In this document: positions 45,311-57,264 of the stretch, one piece after another
Position numbering within the stretch: the first letter of the stretch is position 1
How the letters are laid out: every line of letters begins with the position of its first letter
Assembly (NCBI GenBank): GCA_949358305.1
Contig: OX442314.1
Coordinates: 18,841,060 to 18,905,059, forward strand
Direction: 5' to 3'
Length of the DNA stretch: 64,000 nt
Source: Strigamia acuminata
Taxonomy: Eukaryota; Arthropoda; Chilopoda; Geophilomorpha; Linotaeniidae
The notes under the pieces: model-generated
Database searches by the model: none
What the model was told of the DNA's origin: nothing
The model's input: the letters and a program-made list of their open reading frames with translations, nothing else
Program-made: the position numbers and the translations under genes

Positions 45311-46589
45311 TAAAATTTAATAAATAATAGAATTGCAAGCTGGATAAAAATATGTATGTACAAATGTGTAGTTTTACTTACTGCTTTTTGTTTTATAACT
45401 TGGGAAGTTATAAAACTTTTGCCAGGAGTGTAACTCAGCACTGGGTCTGTCTCCTTTCCTGTATTAAATGAGTGAAATCAAGTGAATTACAGTGGTTGAC
45501 TATCCTATATTTGCTGTTAATCCATTTGGGCTCGGTGCCAAGTCAAACACGACCAGGGTGAGATTGAGTGGGGCAAAGTGCTGTTGGATTTTTAAAACGA
45601 CGCTGAACGAATTACAGGTGTAATCAAACACTAGGTGTGTATAACATTTTTGTAACATGATGTCTCGTGAATTCAAGGGATTATTTTAAAGTAAACATTG
45701 AGAATATACGGTGTGTAGATTCAACAGTGCTTTATAGGGGTTCGAATTGTTTTTAAAAACGTTGTTATTGTTGTGTAAACTCTAAGTGAAGATAATAAAA
45801 CATAAAGAGTGGTTAATTGATATATAAGTTTATTTTGTTATCTGAATTTCTTGGAAATTGGAAAAAATCATTGACAACAAAATTCTGTTGAAATGTACAA
45901 AAAAATTGTATTTTGTCGGTTTTAGGTGAATATGGAAAATAAAAGAAAGTTTTTAGTAGTCTACTTTAGATTTACATTCTATGCACAAAAGTGCATTAGG
46001 CGCATTCATAAATATGTGTAGCATTTATTTGAACATGTTTTGTTTAAATGTTGTGACACCTTGGATCTGATGCACGCATCTTAAATCCGCGCGCCCAGAT
46101 GCCATGAATTGGACAAATGAAGCTTGGGACAATGTTACATCATCAGCGATATCAGTATGTATCAGCTTGTATCTCGTTCACCAAATCGCGAACTAGTTCA
46201 AGTTCGCCTTCATCATCGTGTGAACTACCTAGTTCACTACAATTTTTTTCAAAGTGAACAACGTTCAATTTCACGAACTTGAACCAATAGTTCAATTCAC
46301 TTTTCCAATTTTTTTTAAAAAAAGTGAAATGTTTTTTTTTATTCTGCGGTTTGCAGATGAAAAAAAACACTTTTTTTTTTAGTAAAGCAGTTGTTTTCAT
46401 TGATTTTAATGACGAAAACGGCTGCTTTTGCCGTTTTCGTTGTAAAAAGTGATCAAAATGAATGTTTTGATGATGAAAACGTCATCAAAACGTTTAAAAC
46501 TGATGCAAAAAGTTACGTTTTTACATCGTTTTCATCATCAAAAATGGTAAACGCGAACTTCGTTCAAGTTCACTTTTAAAAGCGAACTA
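45311..46589. other. Spacer upstream of the CLCA gene, no gene seen
   Basis: A GTAAGT donor on the minus strand near 45,380 follows an open stretch, so an upstream noncoding or first exon of the CLCA gene may lie at 45,381-45,460. 46,150-46,590 has repeated GTTCACTT/GCGAACTA motifs in both orientations, the left outer part of a larger inverted structure ending near 47,980. Confidence 0.4.
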
Positions 46590-47282
46590 ACAAGGGGAGC
46601 ACATGTATAAGATACTCACAGATTGTTGCAATATTAAACGTGAAGGATTGTTATATCATGCTGAATGAGATCCTAAAATAATTTCATTCCATAAACAGCC
46701 AACAATGTAAACAATGAGCTCAAAGTTTGCACTATTTTGTCTGTGTTTGTTTTTAGAAAACTTTAATTAATTAATTTAATTTTTTAACAAATATAAAATA
46801 ACAAACATTAACATTACTGCTAAAAATAAATAATAAAAAAAAGTACAAATTTTCACACACACCAGGATTTGAACCGGTTTGAAAAGATAGCTAGTCCATT
46901 GCCTTAACCACTGGACCACCACTACAAACTATTATTATCTTCATGAAGATAGTCATGTTGGTGATCAAAGTTCTGATGTCATGACATCGTTGAATCTCAA
47001 ATGATGACATGACATCATTGAATATCAAATGATAAAATTCAACTTGGATCTTGGAACTATTTTTTACCTAGCAACTGTTGTTTACAGTATTCATACACTA
47101 GGCCTGATGGCTCAGTTTGGATGATACACAGACAAAATAGTGCAAACTTTGAGCTCATTGTTTACATTGTTGGCTGTTTATGGAATGAAATTATTTTAGG
47201 ATCTCATTCAGCATGACATAACAATCCTTCACGTTTAATATTGCAACAATCTGTGAGTATCTTATACATGTGCTCCCCTTGT
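46590..47282. mobile_element. Long-TIR foldback element carrying a SINE
   Basis: About 690 bp. Arms of about 150 bases (46,590-46,743 and 47,129-47,282) start ACAAGGGGAGCACATGTATA and are inverted copies of each other with few differences. The interior contains the SINE-like repeat at 46,745-46,970 and TGATGTCATGACATC repeats. No transposase. Target duplication unclear. Confidence 0.85.
46745..46970 (-). mobile_element. tRNA-derived SINE-like repeat, uninterrupted copy
   Basis: On the minus strand: AATAATAGTTTGTAGTGG, box A-like GGTGGTCCAGTGGTTAAGGC, ATGGACTAGCTA at the anticodon position, box B-like GGTTCAAATCCTGG, then an AT-rich tail. Resembles tRNA-Ser but the anticodon stem does not pair, so it is not a tRNA gene. 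Companion copy at 26,055. Confidence 0.75.
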
Positions 47283-47332
47283 ATGTTCGTTTTTTGCGTT
47301 CACTTGTAAAAGTGAACTAGTTTGCGATCTTA

Positions 47333-47957
47333 GGGGATGAACTAATCGTCAGCCGGCAGCCGTCAGCCCCCCATTTCCCAAAACCCCCAAAGCCTCCCAA
47401 ACTCGGCTGCCGTCAGCCTTGGGTTGTCAGCAGCTCCCAAACTCGGCAGCCAGCAGTCCCCACCAAACTTGGCAGCCCACCCAAACTCGGCAGCCAGCAG
47501 CCCCCACCAAACTTGGCAGCCCACCCAAACTCGGCAGCCCCCCCAAACTCGGCAGCCCCCCCAAACTCGGCAGCATTCAGCCTTGGGTTGCCAGCAGCCC
47601 CTACCAAACTTAGCAGCTCCCCCAAACTTGCCAGCCCCGAGTTTGGGGGGCTGCTGACAACCCAAGGCTGACGGCTGCTGAGTTTGTGGGGGCTGACGAG
47701 TTTGGGGGGGGCTGCCGACAAGTCAAGGCTGCCGAGTTTGGGGGGGCTGCCGACAAGTCAAGGCTGATGGCTGCCGAGTTTGGGGGGACTGACGAGTTTG
47801 GGGGGCTGCCGTGTTTGAGGGGGCTGCCAAGTTTGATGGGGGCTGCTGGGTGCTGACAACCCAAGGCTGACGGCAGCCGAGTTTGGGAGGCTTTGGGGGT
47901 TTTGGGTAATGGGGGGGCTGACGGCTGCCGGCTGATGGCTGACGATTAGTCCATCCC
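47333..47957. mobile_element. GC-rich element with internal repeats and 8-bp duplication
   Basis: About 625 bp, flanked by CGATCTTA on both sides. Ends GGGGATGAACTAATCG and CGATTAGTCCATCCC are inverted repeats; long subterminal arms run through CGTCAGCCCCCC and AAACCCCCAAAGCCTCCC. The interior is built of CCCAAACTCGGCAGCC-type units, pointing one way in the left half and the other way in the right. Open frames on both strands arise from the repeats. The 8-bp duplication suggests a hAT-like origin. Confidence 0.85.
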
Positions 47958-48039
47958 CGATCTTAGTTTGCGAACTTAGATACAACACTGAACGATATGC
48001 AATTGTTTTAAATTAATAATGTTAGCTTTGACATACCGG

Positions 48040-48425
48040 TACCTAACGGGTGTTGTTACTTGCGATGATACCGTTGACACAATCCAACTTTTGCAACATA
48101 TTCAATTAGATGATCCACTTTCAGTTGAAGATTATGTTTCGGCTGACATAAACATACTAATTGAAGAATTCTCAATCCACAACTTTGAATCGATTATTTT
48201 GCAAGAAGCTCGGAATTTAAGAAACGACAAGGAACAAGTTTCTGAAGACAATGAACCAGTTGAAGAATATTTGCCTTGCCGAGTTTGGAAGATGCCAAAA
48301 AGGCAGCAGAAATTTTGAAAGTTTTTGCATTAACTCAAGAGTATGCTCCTTTAATACTACATTCTCATGGAGCACATTCGTTAATCTGCAGAATGATTGT
48401 AGACTGCAAGATTAGTAAAATTTGA
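48040..48425 (+). pseudogene. Remnant of a Tigger/pogo-like transposase C-terminus
   Basis: Open frame 48,019-48,318 carries an acidic region (QLDDPLSVEDYVSADINI ... SEDNEPVEEYLP). After a frameshift near 48,285 it continues EDAKKAAEILKVFALTQEY to about 48,425. This pattern (DDE-acidic linker, then an amphipathic helix) resembles the C-terminal part of Tigger transposases. Catalytic domain is absent. The assignment rests on pattern similarity only. Confidence 0.4.
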
Positions 48426-49852
48426 ACAAAAAAGCAGGTTAAATTGTATAATTCTTTCAACTCTGTCTAGTCCGGACAAGTTTCTAGGTCCTGTTCTATG
48501 TCCGGGCTATACAGCGTACACAGTAATTTATATTTGATTATTACTGTTAGGTAATGTTTCTACTCTTGGCGGCAAACTTTCTCGCTTGGCAGAACTCAGT
48601 GACTAGAAGTGACCCAAATTATTGTGTACAAATTTTCCTTAAAACTTACTAATTTTTACATTTAAACCTTATTATTAAAATTTATTTGTGACGCCAATGG
48701 GTTTGGCCACGGCCACCCCATCCAGTGTGCCATATATGTTCACTTTTCTCCAAATTGAACTGGAGATTGTAAAATGAGGAACTCGGATTGCACATTGCAC
48801 TACTAGGAAGAGAAAAACTTCTTCGAACACAAAAAAACTCTATTTCGTTTCTAAACGATGAATGAGACAGTAGCTGTTCTGTCATTTTTATTTATGATTT
48901 CTCTGTAGCCAGCTACAAGGTTAGGGTAATTGGATAATCAAACTGTACATATTTTTAAGAAACTGGTTAGTATGCAATTTAGTTCTTTAATCTTTTATTT
49001 TTTTTATACGCAGTATTATTTTGAAATTTTTTTAAAGTAAATTGTTTATTGTTGTTCATAAATTCAAGTTTAGAACAAATAACCGTATTGTCTATCTGTA
49101 GGTGATTGTTTTATTATTCTGCGGTCCTGTCCGACAGATTGAGTTATCTAATCGGATTCTGGTCCTTTTGACTTCTGGAATTATGAATTATGGATTATGA
49201 AAATTTTGTTTGATTAGTTTATTAGTTCAATCTCACCTGGACTTTTTACAAATCGAGATTGTTTAGCTTTGCCCAGTAATATGATCAAAGATCATCAGCA
49301 ACGAAAAGGTGATTAACGGAAGGAAGTAAGTCTCAGGCAAAAGAGCACCGGAATGTCAGGGGAATACTGTTGAAAAGTAAATCGTTCCAGGTGAGTGTGA
49401 AGCATAAAACAATTATTTCCTTGGCAAAAATCAACGCCATACTTGGCCGCCATTTAATTCATGACTTGTGACCATGACTGTAGTGATTGGAACAACTGGT
49501 ACAAGAGTATAAAATATGATGCACATGAGTTTACAAAACATTACTCATGTACTATCACCAAATATGCACAAAGAATAGAAAGAACAAAGTGCAAAATTTC
49601 AACATTTTTACAACACTGTAGGGGAGAGGGGAGCACATTGGGACGAGGAGCACATTGGAAGCACATTTGGGACAAGACCAATAACTAGTTACCATTGTGT
49701 GGTAAAAATTACTTACTAATAACACGAGCTGGCATAACCAAACTCTCATCTGGGATGATGTTATTTGTTTATTACAAATGGCGAGTCAATTATTTTAACA
49801 AGAAAGTTGTTTTTATGCATCAAAAGTAAATTTTGCCTTTTTACTTACGAGG
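48426..49852. other. Spacer, no gene seen
   Basis: AT-rich sequence with scattered short open frames lacking domains. 48,475-48,520 (AGTCCGGACA...GTCCGGGCTATACAGCGTAC) resembles 10,495-10,525, a probable dispersed repeat end. Confidence 0.45.
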
Positions 49853-50215
49853 AGCAGGAGTGTGTAATCCACAATTGTTAAAATTGTTATGAAATAAAGT
49901 ATTCACATGACCTAAACAATCTATTTTTCTTATATTTAAATGCACCCCTATCTCGCATTGTTAAAAACAGTTACAGTAGTTTTGATGTTGTGTAAATTAT
50001 TTTGTGTTCCAGAATAAGGTTAATATAGACTAATCACCAAGTGTAGTGAGTAAAACTCAAAAAAATCCAAAAGTAGTATTTCAATACACAGTAAAGAATT
50101 CTGTTTGTAACAATTTGAGAGAGAGGTGCATTTAAATATAAGAAAAATAGATTGTTTAGGTCATGTGAATACTTTATTTCATAACAATTTTAACAATTAT
50201 GGATTACACACTCCT
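49853..50215. repeat. Inverted pair of a dispersed repeat
   Basis: 49,853-49,972 and 50,099-50,215 are inverted copies (GGAGTGTGTAATCCACAATT / AATTATGGATTACACACTCC) with a 126-base centre. A single related copy lies at 35,320-35,465. No coding capacity recognised. Confidence 0.75.
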
Positions 50216-51208
50216 GCGTTCTCCTTGTTAGTACTTTCATTAGTATTTTCCTTAGTACTTCCATGTTTTACCAGCAGATGGGCGGCATGTGTGGTTGTGG
50301 TCACATGCGATTTGTCAAATGATGCCACAACCCCAGCGCCACATTTGACAATTACCACTTTTGCTGATACTAAGTTTAATAAATTCTACATTTGCACCCT
50401 TATAGGTACACTGGTAACAAAAATGTTGTTGTCAAACATTGCCCATCTGTAGGTTAAAGGTCACACGAAGAGAAAAATAAAAAATGACAAGAAGATGACT
50501 TACTGTATGTCATTATTAGACCAAATCTGTTGTTTTTAAAGGCTTTTATTAAAGGCTTTTATTTAACTTGACTTGAATGTTTGTGTTTCAACTTCCGGTT
50601 CGTGTTATATCTAAAAAAAATGAATTAAGAAATTAATCATAAGATTGGAAAGTAGACTTTTCGGGTACAGTTTTTGGTCTACTTTTCAATAAAGATGATA
50701 GAAAAAACATTAAATATAGATAAAATGGAGAAAATGGCAAATTATGGCGAAATTTAGACGAACCCGAGCGCCACCTGGCGGATCCCGTGTCCTTTAATGG
50801 AAGCTAAAATGTTCGTTGCAAAACGAAAAATGCTCTTTTCTATCTTGAAATGACATTTGTAAATTTTGAAACCAGTCTCACTCGATAGGAAATCAAAATC
50901 TGCACCAGCCTGTATCTTTTGTTTTTCGATTTGGTAAAAAAAAGTACCGTTACGGTCGGCAAAAGTCGGCGACCGCATGGTAAATTCAGTGCGAAATTTG
51001 AAAATGACTGATTTTTAAAGGCTTTTATTTAACTTGACTTGAACGTTTGTTTGTGTGTGTGTGTGTGGGTGTGTGTGTTTGTTTTCCAACTTCCGGTTTG
51101 TGCAATTTTCAAAAAATCAATTAAGCATAAAAAAATTACAATTTTGGCTTCGTTGGGCCATAGAACAGGTCATTCCGAACATTATAAAAAAATAAAAAAA
51201 GACTCATT

Positions 51209-51817
51209 TTAGACTTCTAAACCTATGTTTAGAAAGTCTAATGAAACGGCTCTGTCTGTCCGTCCGTTCGTCGTCAACGATTCCGGAACAACTACCGCAG
51301 CTAGAGCCAAACGGACAACGGCATTAAATTCAGCATACCTATATTAGTATCCTAAGGTATTTTCAGATTTCTCCGACCTCCGGTTGAATTAATAAACCCG
51401 TTTTAGTGCACTTTTAGCCGTCTATTCCATGAAAATTACGGAAATGACGTAATATGAAATGACGTCATATGACGTCATTTCCGTAATTTTCATGGAATAG
51501 ACTTTGGACTGAAAGACTTTTTGATGAAAGTGATTTCAGTGCGTACGATTTGCACCACAGTTGACGTACGAGTTGTGTCACACGTACGTTTGTTGTACGC
51601 GATCTGTTTACATCCCGGCGCCGGCGTATTACGCGCATACGAGACGAAACATCAAGGAGTGCCGCAAATCAAAGTTTGATTTAAGTTTTGATTTGGGTTT
51701 CTTTAATATATTGGAGTAACAAACTGTGGAAATTTCTCTTGGGTTGTTTTTTTGGACTTTTTCAAGTAAACTTTTTTTTTTTTAATTAGGGACAGAGGGG
51801 CAGGGTTTAGAAGTCTA
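51209..51817. mobile_element. Element with TTAGACTTCTAAACC ends
   Basis: About 609 bp between TTAGACTTCTAAACC and GGTTTAGAAGTCTAA. Contains GTCTGTCCGTCCGTTCGTC near the left end and a perfect hairpin at 51,420-51,502. No coding region. Confidence 0.65.
51420..51502. repeat. Perfect 31-base hairpin with TGACGTCA
   Basis: GTCTATTCCATGAAAATTAC... is repeated exactly inverted over 31 bases around an AT-rich loop that also holds ATGACGTCAT. Confidence 0.85.
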
Positions 51818-52475
51818 ATATGTAATGCTTCCCTGCATTGCAAATGTTTACTTGTTTAAGCGCTGTGGACTGGAAAAACAAAATAAAATTCTGATTTACG
51901 GCAAAATTTAAGCAAACCGGAGCGCCACCTGGCGGAACCCGTGTCCTTTAATGGATGACAAAATGTTCGCCCGACACAAATTTTGAAGTTTTCGGTACTA
52001 AAAATGGATTTAAAAATTCTGAAACTAGGCTCATTCGATTGGAAATTGCATTCTGCACAAGCCTGTGTATTTTTTCTTTTGATTCAGGAAAAAAAATACG
52101 TTTTTTTACGATTGTAGCCACTACGGTAGCCAGCGACCGCATGGGAAATTTAGTGGGAAATTTGAATTCGAACATAAAAAAACCAAATATATGAAAAATG
52201 AACCGATTAGAATATTTAAAATATGTTTCCTGTGCAGAATTTGCCACTCTTTTAAATTGTGTTTCGTTTGTTTGCTAAAAACCGATCTGACATTTGCCAA
52301 ATTTTTCGAATTTTTCCAATTTCCCAGAGGGATACAGCATAAAAGCCTTTTTCTAAAAAATACTTAGTTCTTTTTATTTATTTTTTACTTGTTCTAGATC
52401 TTTATATCGTTAGTTTGAACTTTGCAAAATTGTTAAATGTCCTCCATTTTTAGTTTACGAAAATTTCAAAAAGTT

Positions 52476-52565
52476 GTTGTTGGTGGCGCTTTTGATGACG
52501 TCATCGGTGAGAAACAAGCTGTTTGTTTGTTGCCAATGACGTCATCAAAAGTGCCACCAAACAAT
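52476..52565. mobile_element. Short hairpin MITE with GATGACGTCAT arms
   Basis: Arms TTGGTGGCGCTTTTGATGAC and inverted GTCATCAAAAGTGCCACCAA about 25 bases apart. One arm plus the loop (GCTGTTTGTTTGTTGCC) recurs at 12,008-12,056. Confidence 0.7.
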
Positions 52566-53330
52566 TGAAAAAGTAAAAACAACAGATTTGGTCTAATAAT
52601 GACATAAGTAATCTTTTTGTCAATTTTTTTTTCTTCTAATGACCTTTAATTTATAATCTCAGGTGCAATATATCATGTCAACATGTATTTTTTTAATTAA
52701 CTTACCGGTAGTTGTATGTACAGCTTTGTTTTTGTTTTACATCTGCTATATTTTACTATGGCAACACTAATAAATTCAAAGTCACCTTACAGCAAAAAAG
52801 CCCAATGTGGGTCTTTAGAAAGAAGGGTGACGACTGAGCTTTGTAATTTCATACCAATTAATTTTATCTGAAAGTTTTTTTGTTTTTAATAAAAAAAGAA
52901 TATTTAGCTTTGTTACATTTAATATAATTAACCCTTTGATGTGTAACGGTAAACTATACTCATTTTGGCATAAGGCATCCTATCGAGGACGCAATACGTA
53001 AACAATAATAATAATAATAATAATAAAGAAGTTTGTACCATCTGGGGGTGGTTTTAAACACTACTGGTAAAAGCCAAAAGCTGTTGACTGAAGCTTTAAG
53101 GGTGCAGCAAATTTTTATAAAATAAACCATAAAATGGCATGTCCACATACGTATAATGCGAACTGTTAATCAATCTTGCTCATAACCATTCTTAATAATA
53201 ATAATGCATAACCATTCTTAATAGTACGAATTAATGCAACAAAAAATTATTTTATTAAAAAAAAATGTCAACGTTTAAAATGTCGTCTCATTTTCAGGTT
53301 TGTTTGACAAATAACTGTTCTAATGTCTAT
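52566..53330. other. Spacer with ATA microsatellite, no gene seen
   Basis: An (AAT)n run lies at 53,001-53,025. No exon or RNA gene recognised. Confidence 0.5.
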
Positions 53331-54075
53331 ACAGGGTGTTTCGTTTAAGACTCCCCAGTCAATTTCCAGAATAAGTATATGCTTTTTTAAAAAACCAAAC
53401 AGACTATCCTATAGCAAAGTAGGGATGACGAATCCAATGGTGTAATCAAATTTCATGTCAAACATGCAACAATGCACTTTTCATTCGCTAACTCGTTAAC
53501 TGGTTGAGATAGAGAAAAATTTCCAATTACAAAGTTGTAGAGCACCATCAAATTAGTACTATCCAACTTATCTTAGTCACCTTAAGTTTACTGCTTTCTT
53601 AAAAAGAAAATCAGCAAAATAAAAATTTTTATTCGTACAAAATAAAATAATTTAGACATTAAAAAAATACAATGGTTTTTCTTGTTTACTTGCATAATAA
53701 TGCAAATTTGAATACATTTATTAAAGAAATTCAGTACTTTTGCAGTAGAAATTTAATTTTTGTCACAAGCTGGCTTTATTTCAGCTGATTTGTTTTCATT
53801 TTAAAATGAAAAAATTTAACTAAAGATGGCTAAGATCAGTTGGATAGTACTAATTTGATGGTGTTCTACAACTTTGTAATTGGAAATTTTGCTCTATCTC
53901 AACCAGTTAATGAGTTAGCAAATGAAAAGGGCATTGTTGTATGTCTGTCATGAAATTTGATTACACCATTGGATTCGTCATCCCTACTTTGCTGTAGGAT
54001 AGTTTGCTTGGTTTTTTAAAAAAGCATATACTTATTCTGTAAATTGACTGGGGAGTCTTAAACGAAACACCCTGT
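53331..54075. mobile_element. Foldback element with ACAGGGTGTTTCGTTTAAG ends
   Basis: 745 bp with inverted arms of about 250 bases (53,331-53,585 and about 53,825-54,075), for example GACTCCCCAGTCAATTT and its inverse. The AT-rich centre encodes nothing. It ends 42 bases before the Tc1 element. Superfamily not assignable from the ends alone. Confidence 0.85.
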
Positions 54076-54117
54076 ATACTGTATACCGGTATCTATATTT
54101 GAGCACTAAGTTAACTA

Positions 54118-55689
54118 AGGTGCGTTTCATAATTATAAATCCACCCACAAATTTTGTGTTACAGCCAAACATTCTTCCCAACAATAAAATTCTTTATATT
54201 GTTTGATTATAACATGTGTCTTTACAAGATTTTAAGAAGTTTTCGTTGAAAGGAATTTTTTTTTTATATTGTTATAGCAAAAATGTAATTTTTAGGTGTT
54301 GCATAATTATAAATCCACATTTGGTTTCTATTAAATTTTTTTATTTTCAATAACCTATTGAACCACCTTTCTTTTCAATAACATTAATCATTCTGTTATG
54401 CATGGAATTGACTAGATTTTGCATTGTCTCAGTTGAAATTTCTTCCCATTTCACTATAATTGCAAGTTTTAACTCCTCAATTGATTCATATTGCTTTCCT
54501 CCTTGATATACTGATCTGGCAAGTATTCCCCATAGGTTTTCTATGGGATTCAAGTCAGGGGAACATGCTGGCCACTCCATTACTTGCACTCCATTGTCCA
54601 AAAACCACTGAAATGTTGTTCGGGCATTGTGGATCGGCGCGTTGTCCTGTTGAAATTCCCAAAATGGGCCACCAATTTGCTCTCCAAATGGCATAAGTTG
54701 TTCGTCAAGCAACTGTTGGTATGAATCAGCATTCATTCGACCACTGACAAAGGCAATATTACTTTTACCATTCCATCCAAACGCTGCCCAAATCATAACC
54801 GATACTCCACCTTGCTGACGTTTTGAAAAAATCTGTTCGTCTTTGCGTAAATCGTGCCAGTAATATTGCCATCCATCTGGGCCATCCAAATTAAACTTTT
54901 TTTCATCACTGAACACTACTTTATGCCATTCCTTCTGCCAACACACTTTATCTTTTGCAAATTCCACTCTTTTCACCTTGTGTCTTGGTTTCAGAGATGG
55001 AGTGGTTTTTCTCTTCTTGTACACTAAGTGTTGACAGTTGCTCACAACTCTGGAGAGTGTAGATTTTGAAACATTAATGTCTGGACGCTTTGATAACTCC
55101 CCTAAGGTCACATTTGAATTGGAAATTTCACGTAAAATTGTTCGTTTTTGGCGGTCTTGTAGCTTTGATGGTCCGACCACTGTGAATTTTGGTGCCATAT
55201 TTGTCTCTCAATTTCACATAACTGTTGATAAGACCATGACTTCTGTCCAAAAGTCTTGCTATTTCCCTGTTGGATGTATTCTGTTCACTTAAGATTGATA
55301 TTTGTCCTTTTTCAAAGTCAGAAAGTGGTAATCCACGAGGCATGGTTAAAATGAATGCACAGCAAAAATGAAAGCGAAAATAACAAATGTGACAGTTAGA
55401 AAACATTTAAAAAACGTCATTATAATTAGCTAGAAGCACCCTCTATGATCCGTTAAAAAAACTATCGCCCACAACCTTAGAACCAAATGTGGATTTATAA
55501 TTATGCAACACCTAAAAAGGACATTTTTGCTATAACAATATAAAAAAAAATTTCCTTTTAACGAAAACTTCTTAAGATCTTGTAAAAACACATGTTATAA
55601 TCAAAGAGTATAAAGAAATTTATTGTTGGGAAGAATTTTTGGCTGTAACACAGAATTTGTGGGTGGATTTATAATTATGAAACGCACCT
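54118..55689 (-). mobile_element. Tc1/mariner element with IR/DR-type long terminal repeats
   Basis: 1,572 bp, TA on both sides (54,116-54,117; 55,690-55,691). Inverted terminal repeats of about 212 bases (54,118-54,330; 55,478-55,689) differ at few positions. Each holds two related sites: outer CGTTTCATAATTATAAATCC and inner TTGCATAATTATAAATCCAC, the IR/DR arrangement known from Sleeping Beauty-type Tc1 elements, where both sites bind transposase. It contains one transposase gene on the minus strand with a single frameshift. A 644-bp relative is at 17,137. Confidence 0.93.
54347..55343 (-). pseudogene. Tc1 transposase, one frameshift
   Basis: Starts MPRGLPLSDFEKGQ (ATG at 55,343) with a first helix-turn-helix (SNREIARLLDRSHGLINSY). 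The frame shifts by one base near 55,172, between SGR and PSKLQDRQKR. From there 54,347 it reads to the stop through the second helix-turn-helix and the catalytic domain. DDE residues are in FSDEKKF, QQDNAPIH and PIENLWG; 34 residues separate the last two (DD34E, Tc1 type). Apart from the frameshift all key residues are present, so the copy died recently or the extra base is a sequence error. Length would be about 330 residues, usual for Tc1. Confidence 0.92.
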
Positions 55690-57264
55690 TATGTGCCAAA
55701 AAGATCTCGACATCATCACACTAGGAGTGCAGATCTGCTAAATTGACAAAAATTTAAGTGGATGGTTTCGAGGATAGCGCTATTTCTTATTGGTAAGTCT
55801 AATAATATTTTTTTCATAATATTGAGTGCATTCGTGAGTAAATTTCTGACGAGTTATAAAACAAAAATAGTGACATTTTTATATGTATTTTATTCAACTT
55901 TCTTAGAAATTAACAAATTTGAAAGCTTTTTTTTTAAAAAAAAAAAGATACGTCTCTAGTGTTCGTTGACAAAATTTCTTCCGATTTGATAGGTTTGTGT
56001 ACGCAATCTAGCGTTGCTGAATTACTGTTAGAAACCCTTGGGAATTTGCTTTGCAGCTGTTTGTGCAAAGAGTGAAAAAAGCTATTCAATATTGGACTGT
56101 ACACAAGACGACTATGGTCGTGGAGAGATTTAAACATGATTACTGTTTGAGGAGAAAAAATATTTAAGTAAAAGGTCGTTGACATTCTGAAAATCTTGTC
56201 CACATGATTGGGCCCACGGAAGTACTTATTAATAGAAATATTTTAACGTTTGATCATATTTACACGAGTTATTATAAGAGAAAAATATACTTCCTACTCC
56301 TCAATATGATCATCTACTATCGTATTACATGAATTCCAATTATTAAAACCTTTGGAAAAGTTATTTTTAAAAAGATTAAATGAAATTTTATTATTATATT
56401 ACATGGAATTTGTTATTCTAGATATACGGATTTTCTATTTTTACTCTTTTTTTAATTCATAAATTTTGAATTGCAATTTTTCTATCTGATTATGTTCAGA
56501 TGCCGAATGACTCAATCAGACTAGATTCACCGTATACCCGAGAGATGGGGAAAAGACTAATTAGAATTTATCTATAAAGTTTACATATTGATAACTTTGA
56601 AGTCTGTAGTAAATAGTTGTGAAGTTAGAATAAAAAAATCTGTTGTCATTTTTTCGATAAATTAAGTCATAAAACGTGACATGAGATAAACAAGTTTAAA
56701 TGTGGGAATCCTCCGTTGCTTTAATATTCTGGCTTTTGTAAATGCCAAGCTAGCCCGGATACTGTTTTCTATTTGTTAATTCATATCTACACTTTGACAA
56801 ATTAGAATTGATAAACTTGAATGAACAAAAGTAGTAAACAACGATTTTTTTTCTTTCTTAACATAGTTAAAGACTAAAAATAAATTTATTAACGCAGTCA
56901 CAGAAAACCATTTATTTTTCTTTATTTTTCAATGCATTTTCGTGGTAATAGAATAGTTATTTGAGATAGTGTAATTTTGCCGTGTTCTAATGCCACTAAC
57001 ATGGGAGAAACTATATTCGAAGCTGTGTGCAGTCCTGGTGATTTTATTTAAACATCGCGATTTAATATTTTATGAGGTGAGAATCATCTACTCACGTGTG
57101 TACCTTGAAATTAATTGTGCTTTTTTTATGAAATAAAGTAAAAAAAAAAAAATTTACTGAATTCTATTCTTCAAGTCGTGAATTTATAAAAGTAGTATTA
57201 ATTTTTATTATTAAGCTTTAATTGCTTTTTCTTCTTCTTGCTTTATCATCATCAGTGTTGTCGG
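55690..57264. other. Spacer, no gene seen
   Basis: AT-rich, with no exon, RNA gene or repeat end recognised on either strand. Confidence 0.5.

Larger units (their letters stand above)
50560..52200. repeat. Diverged duplicate pair interrupted by an element
   Basis: 50,560-51,000 and 51,890-52,170 share a GAGCGCCACCTGGCGGA motif, CCCGTGTCCTTTAATGGA and GACCGCATGG, so they are old copies of one repeat. TTTTATTTAACTTGACTTGAA occurs at about 50,557 and 51,027. A GT microsatellite lies at 51,045-51,080. Confidence 0.6.

Noticed and set aside
46861-46930. Possible tRNA-Ser gene
   Set aside because: Box A and B are present but the anticodon stem does not pair and the acceptor ends do not match; better explained as a SINE head.
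47363-47865. Several open frames of 64-102 codons rich in Gly/Pro/Ala
   Set aside because: All derive from the GC-rich internal repeats of the element at 47,333.
50126-50452. 108-codon open frame with hydrophobic middle
   Set aside because: The first third is one arm of a dispersed inverted repeat; no splice or promoter support.
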